Part shown: one piece after another, positions 42,360 to 51,680 of the stretch | How positions within the stretch are numbered: position 1 is the stretch's first letter | How the letters are laid out: each line of letters opens with the position of its first letter | Origin: Flavobacteriales bacterium | GTDB lineage: Bacteria > Bacteroidota > Bacteroidia > Flavobacteriales_F > PHOS-HE28 | Direction: 5' to 3' | DNA length: 64,000 nucleotides | Assembly (NCBI GenBank): GCA_016705545.1 | Contig: JADIYA010000003.1 | Coordinates: forward strand, 62,001-126,000 | The notes under the pieces: generated by a model | What the model saw: only the letters and a program-made list of their open reading frames with translations | The model's database searches: none | Told to the model about the DNA's origin: nothing | Made by a program: the position numbers and the translations under genes

Positions 42360-44273
42360 ATGGCGTCATTCGATTCGCTCGGTCTCCGCGAGGAGATCCT
42401 CCGCTCCCTTCAAGAACTTGGCTGGGATCAGCCCACACCGGTGCAGGAGAAGGCCATCCCGCACCTGCTGGGCAGCGAGAACGATGTGGTGGTGCTGGCG
42501 CAGACCGGTACCGGCAAGACCGGCGCCTTCGGCCTGCCCCTGCTCATGGACATCGATCCGGGCGAACGCTGCGTGCAGGCCCTGATCCTGGCGCCCACGC
42601 GCGAGCTCTGCGTGCAGATCACCGGCGACTTGGAAGGCTTCGCCAAGCACCTGCCCGGCGTGAAGCCCGTGGCCGTTTACGGCGGCGCCAGCATCCGCGA
42701 CCAGATGCGCACCATCAGCCGGGGCGCCAACATCGTGGTGGCCACCCCCGGGCGCCTGCTCGACCTGCTCGGCCGCAAAGCCGTTGACCTCGGCGGCGTG
42801 CAGACCGTGGTGCTGGACGAAGCCGATGAGATGCTCAACATGGGCTTTCAGGAGGACCTCACTGAGATCCTGCAGACCACGCCCGCCGATAAGCGCACCT
42901 GGCTCTTCAGCGCCACCATGGGCAGCGAGGTGCGGCACATCGCCAAGCGCTATATGCGCGAAACGCAGGAACTGCAGATCGGCGAGCGCAACACCACCGC
43001 ATCGGCCATCCGCCACCAGTACTGCGTGGTGCATGCCCGCGACCGCTTCGCCGCGCTCAAGCGCTTCATCGATGCGGAGCCCGAGCTCTTCGCCATCGTC
43101 TTCTGCCGCACCAAGCACGAGACGCAGGAGCTCGCTTCAGCCCTGATCAAGGACGGCTTCAGCGCCGATGCCATCCACGGCGACCTGAGCCAGGCGCAAC
43201 GCGACCATGTGATGGGCCGCTACCGCGCGCGCACCTTGCAGCTGCTCATCGCCACGGACGTGGCGGCCCGCGGCATCGACGTGAACGAGGTGACGCACGT
43301 GATCCACTTCGACCTGCCCGGCGAAGCCGAGAGCTACACCCACCGCAGCGGCCGCACCGCGCGGGCCGGCAAGACCGGCATCTCGCTCAGCATCATCGGC
43401 CTGCGCGACGTGAGCAAGGTGCGCCAGCTCGAGCGCTCGCTCAAGACCCACTTCACCTATGTGCGCGTGCCCGGCGGCGGCGACATCGGCACCGCCCAAG
43501 TGGTGGCCTACATGCACAAGCTGAAGAACGTGGAAGTGGATACCGACGCCCTCGCCTCCATCCTGCCCACGGCCCATGCGGAATTGTCGGCCTTCAGCAA
43601 AGAGGAGCTCATCGAGCGCTTCATGAGCGTGGCCTTCAACCGCCTCATCACGCAGTTCCGCGACCTCGGCGACCTGAACGTGGACATGAGCCGCAAGGAC
43701 CACACGGCACGCGCCGAGCGCCCCTCCTCGCGCGAGCGCTTCAGCACCGGCCGCCAGATGTTCATCAACCTGGGCAGCGCCGATGGCTTCGACAAGGGCA
43801 AATTGCTCGGCTACGTGTGCGGCATCAGCGGCGTGCAGGGCGATGTGATCGGCCGCATGCTCATCAAGGACGTGTACTCCTTCGTGGACATCGAGCCCGA
43901 CCACTTCGAGCAGGTCTTCAACGCCTTCAAGGGCGCCAACTACAAGGGCCGCAAGGTGCGCGTTGATGAAGCACAAGGCCCCGGGCAGGGCGGCCCCCGC
44001 AACGACGACGCGCGCCCACCACGGCACGATGGCCCGCCTCAGCGCAGCGGACCCGATCGTGAAGGCGGTTACAAGGGTGGCGGTTACAAGGGCGGTGGCT
44101 ACAAAGGCGGCGGTTACAAAGGCGGTGGCGGCCAACAAGGCGACCGACCCTACCAGAGCAGCTACCGCGGCAACTCCGATCGCAGCGGACCTCCGCCCCA
44201 GCGCGGCGGCTACCAGAAGAAAGAAGGCTTCTACGAGCCCAAGCCGAAGTTCCCGAAGAAAGGGAAGAGCTGA
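42360..44273 (+). CDS. DEAD-box RNA helicase with DbpA-type RNA-binding domain and Gly-rich tail
   Basis: 637 residues. The start at 42360 gives the Q-motif region MASFDSLGLREEIL...PTPVQEKAIP. Motifs follow in order: AQTGTGKTG (I), PTRELC (Ia), VLDEADEML (II), SATM (III), the RGID block (V) and HRSGRTARAG (VI). Residues about 480-550 form the DbpA-like RNA-binding domain (MFINLGSADGFDKGKLLGYVCG, GRKVRVDEA). A disordered tail holds GGYKG repeats and ends in basic EPKPKFPKKGKS. This matches the DeaD/CsdA group, which unwinds structured RNA during ribosome assembly and cold adaptation. A -7 element lies 52 bases upstream. Confidence 0.93.
   Translation: MASFDSLGLREEILRSLQELGWDQPTPVQEKAIPHLLGSENDVVVLAQTGTGKTGAFGLPLLMDIDPGERCVQALILAPTRELCVQITGDLEGFAKHLPGVKPVAVYGGASIRDQMRTISRGANIVVATPGRLLDLLGRKAVDLGGVQTVVLDEADEMLNMGFQEDLTEILQTTPADKRTWLFSATMGSEVRHIAKRYMRETQELQIGERNTTASAIRHQYCVVHARDRFAALKRFIDAEPELFAIVFCRTKHETQELASALIKDGFSADAIHGDLSQAQRDHVMGRYRARTLQLLIATDVAARGIDVNEVTHVIHFDLPGEAESYTHRSGRTARAGKTGISLSIIGLRDVSKVRQLERSLKTHFTYVRVPGGGDIGTAQVVAYMHKLKNVEVDTDALASILPTAHAELSAFSKEELIERFMSVAFNRLITQFRDLGDLNVDMSRKDHTARAERPSSRERFSTGRQMFINLGSADGFDKGKLLGYVCGISGVQGDVIGRMLIKDVYSFVDIEPDHFEQVFNAFKGANYKGRKVRVDEAQGPGQGGPRNDDARPPRHDGPPQRSGPDREGGYKGGGYKGGGYKGGGYKGGGGQQGDRPYQSSYRGNSDRSGPPPQRGGYQKKEGFYEPKPKFPKKGKS
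44064..44123 (+). repeat. 15-base tandem repeat in helicase tail
   Basis: Four copies of a 15-base unit encoding GGGYK/GGYKG are laid end to end, with third-position differences between copies. They lie inside the helicase gene and lengthen its flexible RNA-binding tail. Copy-number variation is likely. Confidence 0.75.
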
Positions 44274-44531
44274 GGAGGGCGGCAATAAGAGCGTGGCGGC
44301 GAACTTCACGCGCAGTGGCCCACTCACGCCCCACCCTGCCATAGATGCGCACGTTGGCCGTGTTCAGGCCATGCACAGCGCCGCTCGCACCATGCTCGCT
44401 GGACTCGCCCCCTCTGTAAGCTCCCCCTAGATCAGGTGCTTGGGATAGTAGATACCCACGACGAACCTGAACTTGATCAGGATGAGAAAGGGCAGATAAA
44501 CCGGGCCGCACACCCGCTTTCGGCGTTCTGC

Positions 44532-46070
44532 TCACTCCTTCACCACGCGCAACGCGGCCACCGCACCGGTGCGCTGCCGCACCTGTAGCGTGTACACGCC
44601 CGCGGGCACGTCGGCGTTCACTTCCGTGCGGCCCTCGGTGGTGGGGGCGGTGCGCACCGCGCGGCCCATGGCATCGAACAGGGTGAGCGTGCCGCGAGCC
44701 GCCGTGCCCACCACGGTGAGCGCCTGCGTGAAGGGCGAGGGGTATGCGCGCAATGCGGGTGCGGGCGCTACCGTGGGCAGGCCCGTGGCCAGATCGTTGT
44801 TGAAGCGCACCAGGAACAGGTCGAAGTTGCCACCGTTGGAGTAGTTGCCTGCTACGATGATGCGGCCATCGCTTTGCAGTCCGATGGCGCGGCCGTCGCC
44901 GCCGCTGCCGCCCGGTTGGTACGTGGCCACACCACCGGCCCCGAAGACGGCATCCGGCGAACCATCGCTGTTGTAGCGCGCCAGGTAAGCGGCGTTCGTT
45001 CCGCCGCCGCTGAGCGCACCGGTGATCAGCACCTTGTCCCAAGGTTGCAGCAGCGCTGCGTACAGTGTGGTGGAGCTGCTGCCCAGCTGCACGTTCACCT
45101 TGCCCGCGGTACCGAAGCTGGCATCGGGGCCACCGGTGGGCAACACGCCCATGAGCCCGGCCTGATTGGTGACCCCACCCGCCAGCACGCAGCGCTCATC
45201 GGGCAGCAGCACGATGCTGTACGCGAACTCGTTGCCCACGGTGAAGTCGTAGGTCACTTCAGCGTTGTTGCCGAGGTGGCTTCCGTCTGCATTGAAGGTG
45301 GCATAGCCCATGCGCTGGTACGAGCCGTCGTAGGATTGGGTGCCCACCACGATGCTGCCATCGGCGCGCACGGCCATGCCGTTGAGTACGTCAGCCTGGT
45401 CGTCCTGGAACAGGTCGGCAAAGGTGTAGCCCGTGGCGACGCCTCCGAAGTTGCCCGGCGCGGCACCGGTGGTCGTGCACTTCCAGAACGACACCGCATT
45501 GTAATTGGGCGTGGTGAGGTTGTAATGCTCGTAGCCACCTACGAGGATGCTGCCGTCGGGCATGCACTTCACATCGCGCGCGTAGCTGCCATCGTTGTAG
45601 ATGCTGCCCGGCCGCGTGAGCAGGCCATCGCCGGAGAAGGTGTTATCGAACGTGCCATCGGGCAACAGACGGATGATGAACATCTGCGTTTCGCCGCCAT
45701 TCACTTGGGTCTCGCCGGCCACCACCACCTTGCCATCAACATCGATGTCCACCCCGCGGATGCGGTCGTTGCCGCCGGTGCCCGTCCAGACCACCGTGCC
45801 GTTGGTGCCGAAGGTGTTGTCCACCGCGCCATCGGCGGTGAAGCGCGTGACGAAGGCATCTTGGAAGGCACCACCGCCAATGGCGCCCACGCTGCCGGCC
45901 ACCACGATCTTGTCATCGGGCTGTATCGCCATGTCCCAGATCAGGTCGTAGGGTGTGCCCAAGGAGTGGAGCGTTTCGCCACCGGTGCCGAAACTGATGT
46001 CAAGGGTGCCGGGTTGGGCCGATGCCACGGTGAACAACAGGACGGCCGGAAGGAGTAGCACGTTTCTCAT
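44532..46070 (-). CDS. Secreted delta-60-repeat protein with T9SS tail
   Basis: 512 residues from the ATG at 46070. A signal peptide (VLLLPAVLLFTVASAQ) precedes LDISFGTGGETLHS and eight or so delta-60 repeats. These are about 55-60 residues each with motifs such as AIQPDDKIVVAGSV, FGTNGTVVW, IDVDGKVVVAGE, MPDGSILVGG, LQSDGRIIVAGN and FLVRFNNDL, typical of beta-propeller-like secreted proteins. The last 85 residues form a T9SS type A signal (RAYPSPFTQALTV, LFDAMGRAV, VPAGVYTLQV). It is extracellular or surface-attached; the role is unknown. It is transcribed away from the SH3-domain gene. Confidence 0.87.
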   Translation of the reverse strand: MRNVLLLPAVLLFTVASAQPGTLDISFGTGGETLHSLGTPYDLIWDMAIQPDDKIVVAGSVGAIGGGAFQDAFVTRFTADGAVDNTFGTNGTVVWTGTGGNDRIRGVDIDVDGKVVVAGETQVNGGETQMFIIRLLPDGTFDNTFSGDGLLTRPGSIYNDGSYARDVKCMPDGSILVGGYEHYNLTTPNYNAVSFWKCTTTGAAPGNFGGVATGYTFADLFQDDQADVLNGMAVRADGSIVVGTQSYDGSYQRMGYATFNADGSHLGNNAEVTYDFTVGNEFAYSIVLLPDERCVLAGGVTNQAGLMGVLPTGGPDASFGTAGKVNVQLGSSSTTLYAALLQPWDKVLITGALSGGGTNAAYLARYNSDGSPDAVFGAGGVATYQPGGSGGDGRAIGLQSDGRIIVAGNYSNGGNFDLFLVRFNNDLATGLPTVAPAPALRAYPSPFTQALTVVGTAARGTLTLFDAMGRAVRTAPTTEGRTEVNADVPAGVYTLQVRQRTGAVAALRVVKE

Positions 46071-46353
46071 GGGCAGGGGTTGGAAGGTGTGCGAATGTGG
46101 GACGGAAAAACCGTTCATGCACACGGAAAAGCCCGGCTTGGCGCTGGGTCGCCTCTAATCCGCCGCAGGGTCTTCCGTCTTCAGGCCCGAAGGGGCGGGA
46201 CACTGCGTTCATGGCTTCCGTGCACAGGGGTGCTCTTCGAGAGACTCTGGCGAGGATTTAGGTGGAAAGAGAAACAACCGCGCTTATTTCTCCGTGCGCG
46301 CCAGTCGACGCGTGCGACCGCGCAATACGCTACCGACCTTCGTGCGTTGTCCA

Positions 46354-47265
46354 ATGGATCGCATGCGCCGTACGCTCCTCTTGCTGGCCCTTGCGCCCAT
46401 GGGCCTTTCGGCACAGGAAAGCGACTGGGCCTTCGTGCACCACACGCCACGGAGCCAATACCTATTCCCGAAGGAGGCCTCGCCAGTGTATGTGCTGCGC
46501 GGCGTTTCCGCACTGCGCTCCGCACCTGCCACGGACGCACCGCGCATAGCATCGCTGCAACCGGGCCAGGCGGTGATCGTGGAGGAAATCGGACCGGACA
46601 CGCTGGTGGTGGATGGCGTGCGCAGCAACTGGTGCCGCGTTACGGTAGGCGACCGCAGCGGCTGGACCTGGGGCGGGAACCTGACCCGGCACGCCTTCGG
46701 CGGCACTGCGGACCCGACGGTGAAGTTCTTCGCCGGCCTCGACCACGTGGTGCCGCCGGACACGTCCCGCATCGACGTTTCCTTCCGCATCGTGGCCGTG
46801 AAGGACGGCAAGGAGATCGACCGCATCGTGGTGCGATCACCGGCGTGGGGCTTCGAAGCGGTGCGCAACGCCGGCAACCTCGGTCTTCGGAACGTGGATG
46901 ATGTGATCCTGTTGGATGTGCCCTGCATCGGCGGCTGCGGCTGCACCACGGGCATGGTGGTGGTGTTCTGGAGCGGCGGCCGTTTCCACCACGTGGCCGA
47001 TCTGCTCGGTTCACCCGACGGGGACTACAGCACCAACGAGCACTTCATTTTCCCCGCAGAGGTCGAAGGCCTGCCGGGCATGATCATCCGCAAGACGAGC
47101 AACTACTTGGATACGGATGTGGAGCAGCAGGAAGAAGCAGAGGACGAAGGCGCATCGATCACGCGCACCTTGGTCCGCGAATACCTGCGGTGGGACGGGA
47201 AGGCCTTGATCCCTTCCGGGAAGGCCACGGAGCGCATGAGCTACCGGCAACCGGTGGGCCCTTGA
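46354..47265 (+). CDS. Exported SH3-domain protein, function unknown
   Basis: 303 residues from the ATG at 46354 (MDRMRRTLLLLALAPMGLSAQ, a signal peptide). Residues about 45-115 are a bacterial SH3 domain (VYVLRGVSALRSAPATDAPRIASLQPGQAVIV, WCRVTVGDRSGWTWGGNLT), as seen in many wall- or ligand-binding exported proteins. The rest (KEIDRIVVRSPAWGFEAVR, CIGGCGCTTGMVVVFWSGGRF) is a second beta domain with a CIGGCGC cysteine cluster. A helix of acidic residues (EEAEDEGAS) precedes the end. No family is named for the C-terminal part. It is likely periplasmic. Confidence 0.75.
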   Translation: MDRMRRTLLLLALAPMGLSAQESDWAFVHHTPRSQYLFPKEASPVYVLRGVSALRSAPATDAPRIASLQPGQAVIVEEIGPDTLVVDGVRSNWCRVTVGDRSGWTWGGNLTRHAFGGTADPTVKFFAGLDHVVPPDTSRIDVSFRIVAVKDGKEIDRIVVRSPAWGFEAVRNAGNLGLRNVDDVILLDVPCIGGCGCTTGMVVVFWSGGRFHHVADLLGSPDGDYSTNEHFIFPAEVEGLPGMIIRKTSNYLDTDVEQQEEAEDEGASITRTLVREYLRWDGKALIPSGKATERMSYRQPVGP

Positions 47266-47439
47266 GCCCGAGAAGCGTTCAGGGTCGTCGGCTTGGGGAC
47301 TAACCAACCGGTCCAACCGCCGTAGGTGAGTCGCGGCGGCAGCTTCATCGCCGCACGGCCTCACATCCTGTGGGCCCGCCCAATGCCTGTCGCTGTCTCT
47401 CACAGGGCCAACCCATCCGGCTCCACCTTCGTCTCCCCG

Positions 47440-50214
47440 ATGCCCACCATGCCCTTGTTGCGTTCCCTGCTGTTGCCGATCACCGTTGTCTTGGCGTGGT
47501 CAGGGGCCTCGGCGCAAGTGCTGATCAACGAGGTGAGCGCCGCCAACTGGGACATGATCTACCTGGGCGGCGAGTACGAGGACTGGGTGGAGCTCTACAA
47601 CGCCGGTGGCAGCAGCGTGGACCTGAGCGGCTGGTACCTGAGCGATGACGATGCCCAGCCTGACAAGTGGATGGTGCCTGCGGGGATCACCATTGCCAGC
47701 GGCGGTCACCTGGTGATCGTGTGCAGCGGGAAGAACACGGTGATCACCGGCATGCCGCACACCAGCTTCAAGCTCACGCAAACGGAGCAGGAATACGTGG
47801 TGCTGGCCGACCCAACGCTGAACATCGTGAGCTCGTTCCAGTTCACGCAGCCCACGCAGAAGAACCACAGTTGGGGCCGCACCGCCGACGGCGCCGCCGG
47901 ATGGAGCATCTTCCTCACGCCTACGCCCGCCGCAGCGAACGCCGGCCCATCGGCCTACTATGTTCCTGTTCCCGTGTTGAGCCCAGCGGCTGGTGGCTAC
48001 GGCGGGCCGGTGAACGTGAGCATTGCGGTACCAGCCGGCTGCACGGTGCGCTACACGCTCGATGGCGAAGAGCCCACGGCCACGAGCACCCTGTACGCCG
48101 GTCCCTTCAACGTGAGCGCAACGGGCTGTGTGCGCGCCGTCGCCTTCAGCGGAACACCAGGTATACCGCCGAGCTTCATTGAAACGAGCACCTACTTCAT
48201 CAATGAGGTGCATACGCTGCCTGTGTGGAGCATCGCCGCCGGTGCGGATGTGCTGATGATCCTGAACAACGGCGGCAACACCACCATCGCCGAGGGCAAT
48301 ATCGAGTACTTCGATGCCGGCCAGAACCTGCTCGATGAATCGCTTGGCGAATTCAACGAGCACGGTGGCACCAGCAACAGCAACGACCAGCGCAACATCG
48401 ACTATATCGTGCGCGATGAATTCGGTTACGATGATGAAATCGACCACCAGCTCTTTCGCGGGAGCAGCCGTGACAACTTCGAGCGCATCATCCTGAAGGC
48501 CGCAGCGGGCGACAACTATCCCGGTTATGATGGCGCGCATATCCGCGATGCCTACGTGCAGAGCCTGAGCCAGGTGATCGGCCTGAAGCTGGACGAGCGC
48601 AGCTACGAGCCCTGCCTGGTGTACGTGAACGGCCAGTACTGGGGCGTGTACGAAACGCGGGAGAAGGTGGACGACAACGACTTCACCGAACACTACTACG
48701 ACCAGCCCGGCGAGCGCGTGGACATGATCCAGGAGTACGGCAGCATCTGGGCCGACTATGGCAGCACCGCGCCATAATAAAAACTCTACCTCTTCATCAC
48801 CGGCAACGACATGACCAACGCCGCGAACTACGCCGTGGTGAAGGACTCGCTGAACACGTTGAGCATGATCGACCACATGATCCTCAACGAATACGTGGCC
48901 AACGGCAGCTGGCTCGCCTTCAACACCATGTGGTGGCGCGGCAAGGACCCCGATGGCGACCACAAGAAGTGGGGCTATTGCTGCTGGGACATGGATTGGA
49001 TCCTGGGTTCACCGCACAACGAGTTCGGTTTCCCGGAGAGCACGCCGCAGAACGACCCATGCGACCATGAGGACCTCATCATCGGCGGGCAACCGAGCCC
49101 GACCAACTTCGCCAGCACGCACTTCGCCATGTTCAATGCGCTCATGGGCAATGCCGAGTTCAAGTCGCAATACCTCACCCGCTACGCCGAGCTGATCAAC
49201 CAGGGCCTCGATTGCGAGACCACCGTGGGCCACCTCGACAGCCTCATCGCCTTGGTCGATCCCGAGATGGACCGCCATTGCCAGCGCTGGGGCGGCACCT
49301 ACGATGAGTGGGTGATGAATGTGCAGGAGGTCCGCGATTTCCTCACCGCGCGCTGCGCATACATCGTTGAAGGCATCCAGAACTGTTATGAGGTGGAGCC
49401 GCGGGACATCACGGTGCTCGTTGATCCGCCCGGCAGCGGCATGGTGCATTTCGGCACCATGGATCTCGTGGACTTCCCCTATACGGGCACCTACTTCGAC
49501 AGCACCAACCTCTACTTCGCGCAAGAGGCCTACCCCACCTGGGATTTCAGCCATTGGAGCACGAACAACCACGCCGTGCTCGCGAGCCCCACCGACAGCG
49601 CCATGTGGTTCATGCTGCTCCACACTGATACCATCGTCGCGCACTTCGTGCCAGAGGTCCGCTACGACATCGTATTGGACGTTGTGCCGCACGGGGGCGG
49701 CGAGATCCTCCTTGGCGCCAGCACCTTCAGCACCTTTCCTGCCACCACCAGCGTGCCCGAAGCACAGCCATTCGATCTGGCGGCGATTCCGATGCTCTAC
49801 TTCGACTTCGTGGCCTGGGAGATCCGCGGTGGTGGCATCAACCCTTACCTGCCCGCAGACACCCTGCAGGATAGGCTCTCCATCTTCTTCTTCGCACCGG
49901 ACACCATCATCGCCCACTTCGACCCGCACGATTACGGCTACTACGTGCCGAATGCGTTCACGCCGAACGCTGACGGCTTTAACGATGTGTGGATCCCCTT
50001 GGGCGACCGGGTCGACCTCGAAGCCTACGACCTGCGCCTCTTCGATCGCTGGGGGCAGCAGCTGTTCGCCAGCCACGACTTCCACGAAGGTTGGGACGGA
50101 ACGGCCGGTGGCCGGGAAGTGCCCATCGGCGTTTACCTCTACCGCATCGACGTGCGCGATGCCTTCACGAAGGAACGCTGGATCCTGCACGGTCACGTGA
50201 CGGTGGTGCGTTAG
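47440..50214 (+). pseudogene. CotH-like surface protein with lamin-tail domain and T9SS type B tail, interrupted by two in-frame stops
   Basis: Over 900 codons share one frame, broken by TAATAA at 48775-48780; translation around it reads WADYGSTAP, stop, stop, KLYLFITGNDM. The order is: signal peptide, lamin-tail domain (VLINEVSAANWDM, DWVELYNAGGSSVDLSGWYLSDD), a chitobiase-like C-terminal fold (GCTVRYTLDGEEPT), then a CotH-like spore-coat kinase fold (DEIDHQLFRGSSRDNFERIILKAAAGDNY, YVNGQYWGVYETREKVD) that continues past the stops (HMILNEYVANGSWLAFNTMWWRGKD, CWDMDW). It ends with an acidic Ig-like region and a gliding-type T9SS signal (AFTPNADGFNDVW, LFDRWGQQLF, GHVTVVR). The second half could only be made by reinitiation at 48811. 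Confidence 0.8.
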
Positions 50215-50297
50215 TGCGTTGGGCCGTTGTCCGGCTTTCGCCACAGCTGCATCATGCGCAAGGCTGACAACCGACCGCTGACGATTACCTTTCATTG

Positions 50298-50842
50298 ATG
50301 GCCCCCGCACCAACCCCTCCTCCCTCGCCTTCTCCATTCCCCGATCGCTCGAGATCCTGGAGCGCACGCCGGCCGTGCTGCGCGCGCTGCTGGAAGGCCT
50401 CAGCGACGACTGGACCACGCACAACGAAGGCGGCGACACGTGGTCACCCTATGACGTCGTAGGGCACCTTGTGCATGGAGAGCGCACGGACTGGATGGTG
50501 CGCGTCAAGAAGTGCTTGAGCACCGATGACAAGGCCTTCGCGAAGTTCGATCGAACGGCGATGTTCGAAGAGAGCCAAGGCAAGGGCCTGCCGCAACTGC
50601 TGAATGAGTTCGAAGCGTTGCGGCGAAAGAACATCGCTGAGCTGAGAGCATTGGAGGTAAACGAAACGCAGCTGGACAGCATCGGCATCCACCCCACCTT
50701 CGGTGAAGTGAAGCTGCGCCAGTTGCTGGCCACTTGGGCGGCGCACGACCTTGCGCACATCACCCAGATCTCACGCGTGATGTGCAAGCAGTACCAAGAG
50801 GCCGTTGGACCTTGGAGGGAGTTCATCTCAGTGCTGAGGTAG
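50298..50842 (+). pseudogene. DinB-superfamily protein, frameshifted at the start codon region
   Basis: A DinB-like protein of about 181 residues. The conserved part has the opening helix LEILERTPAVLRALLEGLSDDW, WSPYDVVGHLVHGERTDW (metal His), and ATWAAHDLAHITQISRVM with the last two His. No ATG exists in that frame before the conserved helix. The ATG at 50298 is one frame off, and adding one C to the five-C run at 50302-50306 gives MAPRTNPSSLAFSIPRSLEI. The sum is then exactly divisible by three, which favours a homopolymer miscall. Without repair, only a shorter start at 50375 is available. It is not close in sequence to the DinB at 4832. Confidence 0.8.
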
Positions 50843-50875
50843 TTGAAAGGCCGCGCGCACCCATCCTGAAAAGAA

Positions 50876-50896
50876 AGCGGCCCTCATCGGGCCGCT
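50876..50896 (-). terminator. Rho-independent terminator
   Basis: An 8-bp stem AGCGGCCC/GGGCCGCT is followed on the minus strand by TTCTTTTC. It ends the small HTH gene at 50939-51193 and may also stop the convergent DinB gene. A second hairpin (CCCTGCA/TGCAGGG) lies at 50903-50920. Confidence 0.65.
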
Positions 50897-50938
50897 CACT
50901 TCCCCTGCACCGATGCAGGGATCCTTCACTGGGGATGA

Positions 50939-51193
50939 TCAGGCATGCGCGTGATCCTCCGTGAGCATCCGTTGCGCGATCTCCAAGATGCGGGTATCAT
51001 CAAGCGATACCACGCCCCCATCGGGTCCGGGCTCCAGGTGCACGCCCATCGGTTTGCCGTTCGGATGCGTATAGCCGCCGAAGTAGTTCCAAACCGTCTC
51101 CACGCTGACCTCGAGTTCACGCGCTATGCGGTGGATGCTCCCATCAGGCAGGCTGTCCTTGATCCGACGCAACTCGTTGAAGGTGATGTTCAT
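50939..51193 (-). CDS. Small HTH DNA-binding protein
   Basis: 84 residues. The first half is a helix-turn-helix of the small Bacteroidota family that begins MNITFNELRRIKDSLPDGS (HRIARELEVSVETVWNYFGG). The second half is a short strand and acidic helix (GVHLEPGPDGGVVSLDDTRILEIAQRML). The size and the GVVxLDD pattern fit a single-domain regulator that may bind DNA as a dimer. It is a lone gene behind two hairpins, and its target is unknown. Confidence 0.75.
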   Translation of the reverse strand: MNITFNELRRIKDSLPDGSIHRIARELEVSVETVWNYFGGYTHPNGKPMGVHLEPGPDGGVVSLDDTRILEIAQRMLTEDHAHA

Positions 51194-51680
51194 GATGGGA
51201 AGGGTGTTGGTTGGTGAGGCTGAAGGTAGGCACGTGAACCGCGCATTTCCAAACCGTGAATGGCATGGTCTGTGGGCGCCAAGAAATCCCGGGAACCGAT
51301 AGTGTCTCCGCTTGGATCTTGGCGGCTTGGGGGCTCCTCCTTCTTCCGCTATGAAGGTGGAAAGAGCAACTCCTTCGCTTGCATTTACCCGTACCCCCTA
51401 CTACACCCGCACCAGCTTGCCGCACGCACAACCGCTCAGGTGCAGCGTGCGGTGGGCGTCCACGGCTTGCGCGGTCGCGCCCAACTCGGGGAGCCTGTGC
51501 GCGTGCCTTTGCGAGTTGGGCTGCGACTTAGCCGTGGCGGCTCCCGAGCCGTAGGCGAAGGGATGGTTCCATCTTTTTGCCGCCAAAAAGGTGGAAGAAG
51601 ACTTCGCTTCGACCCCGATGACCTCCCCCCAAGTGAACTGAGACACGACCCGCGAACCGGCTGCTTCTATCTTCCCCGCC
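51194..51680. other. Intergenic region, possible dispersed-repeat element
   Basis: About 490 bases before the receptor cyclase. From about 51401 to 51640 the minus strand has a long frame rich in His, Arg and Ala, without a convincing gene start. It includes an imperfect palindrome at 51569-51594 (CCATCTTTTTG/CCAAAAAGGTGG). It could be a degenerate or repeated non-coding element. A TATCTTCC box lies at 51668-51675, 5 bases before the ATG. Confidence 0.4.

Noticed and set aside
44064..44123. Tandem 15-base repeats as a possible CRISPR array
   Set aside because: There are no spacers; the repeats run directly into each other inside a coding frame.
44440..44530. Minus-strand fragment after the delta-60 gene reading VCGPVYLPFLILIKF
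   Set aside because: Only about 27 codons with hydrophobic character, no clear start and no family; too little to call a gene or remnant.
47500..48963. 487-residue minus-strand ORF that runs through the stop pair at 48775-48780
   Set aside because: It is antisense to the CotH-like protein and lacks any recognisable domain. The plus-strand frame carries lamin-tail, CotH and T9SS features.
49009..50439. 476-residue minus-strand ORF
   Set aside because: Antisense to the CotH-like gene end and the start of the DinB gene. No motif.
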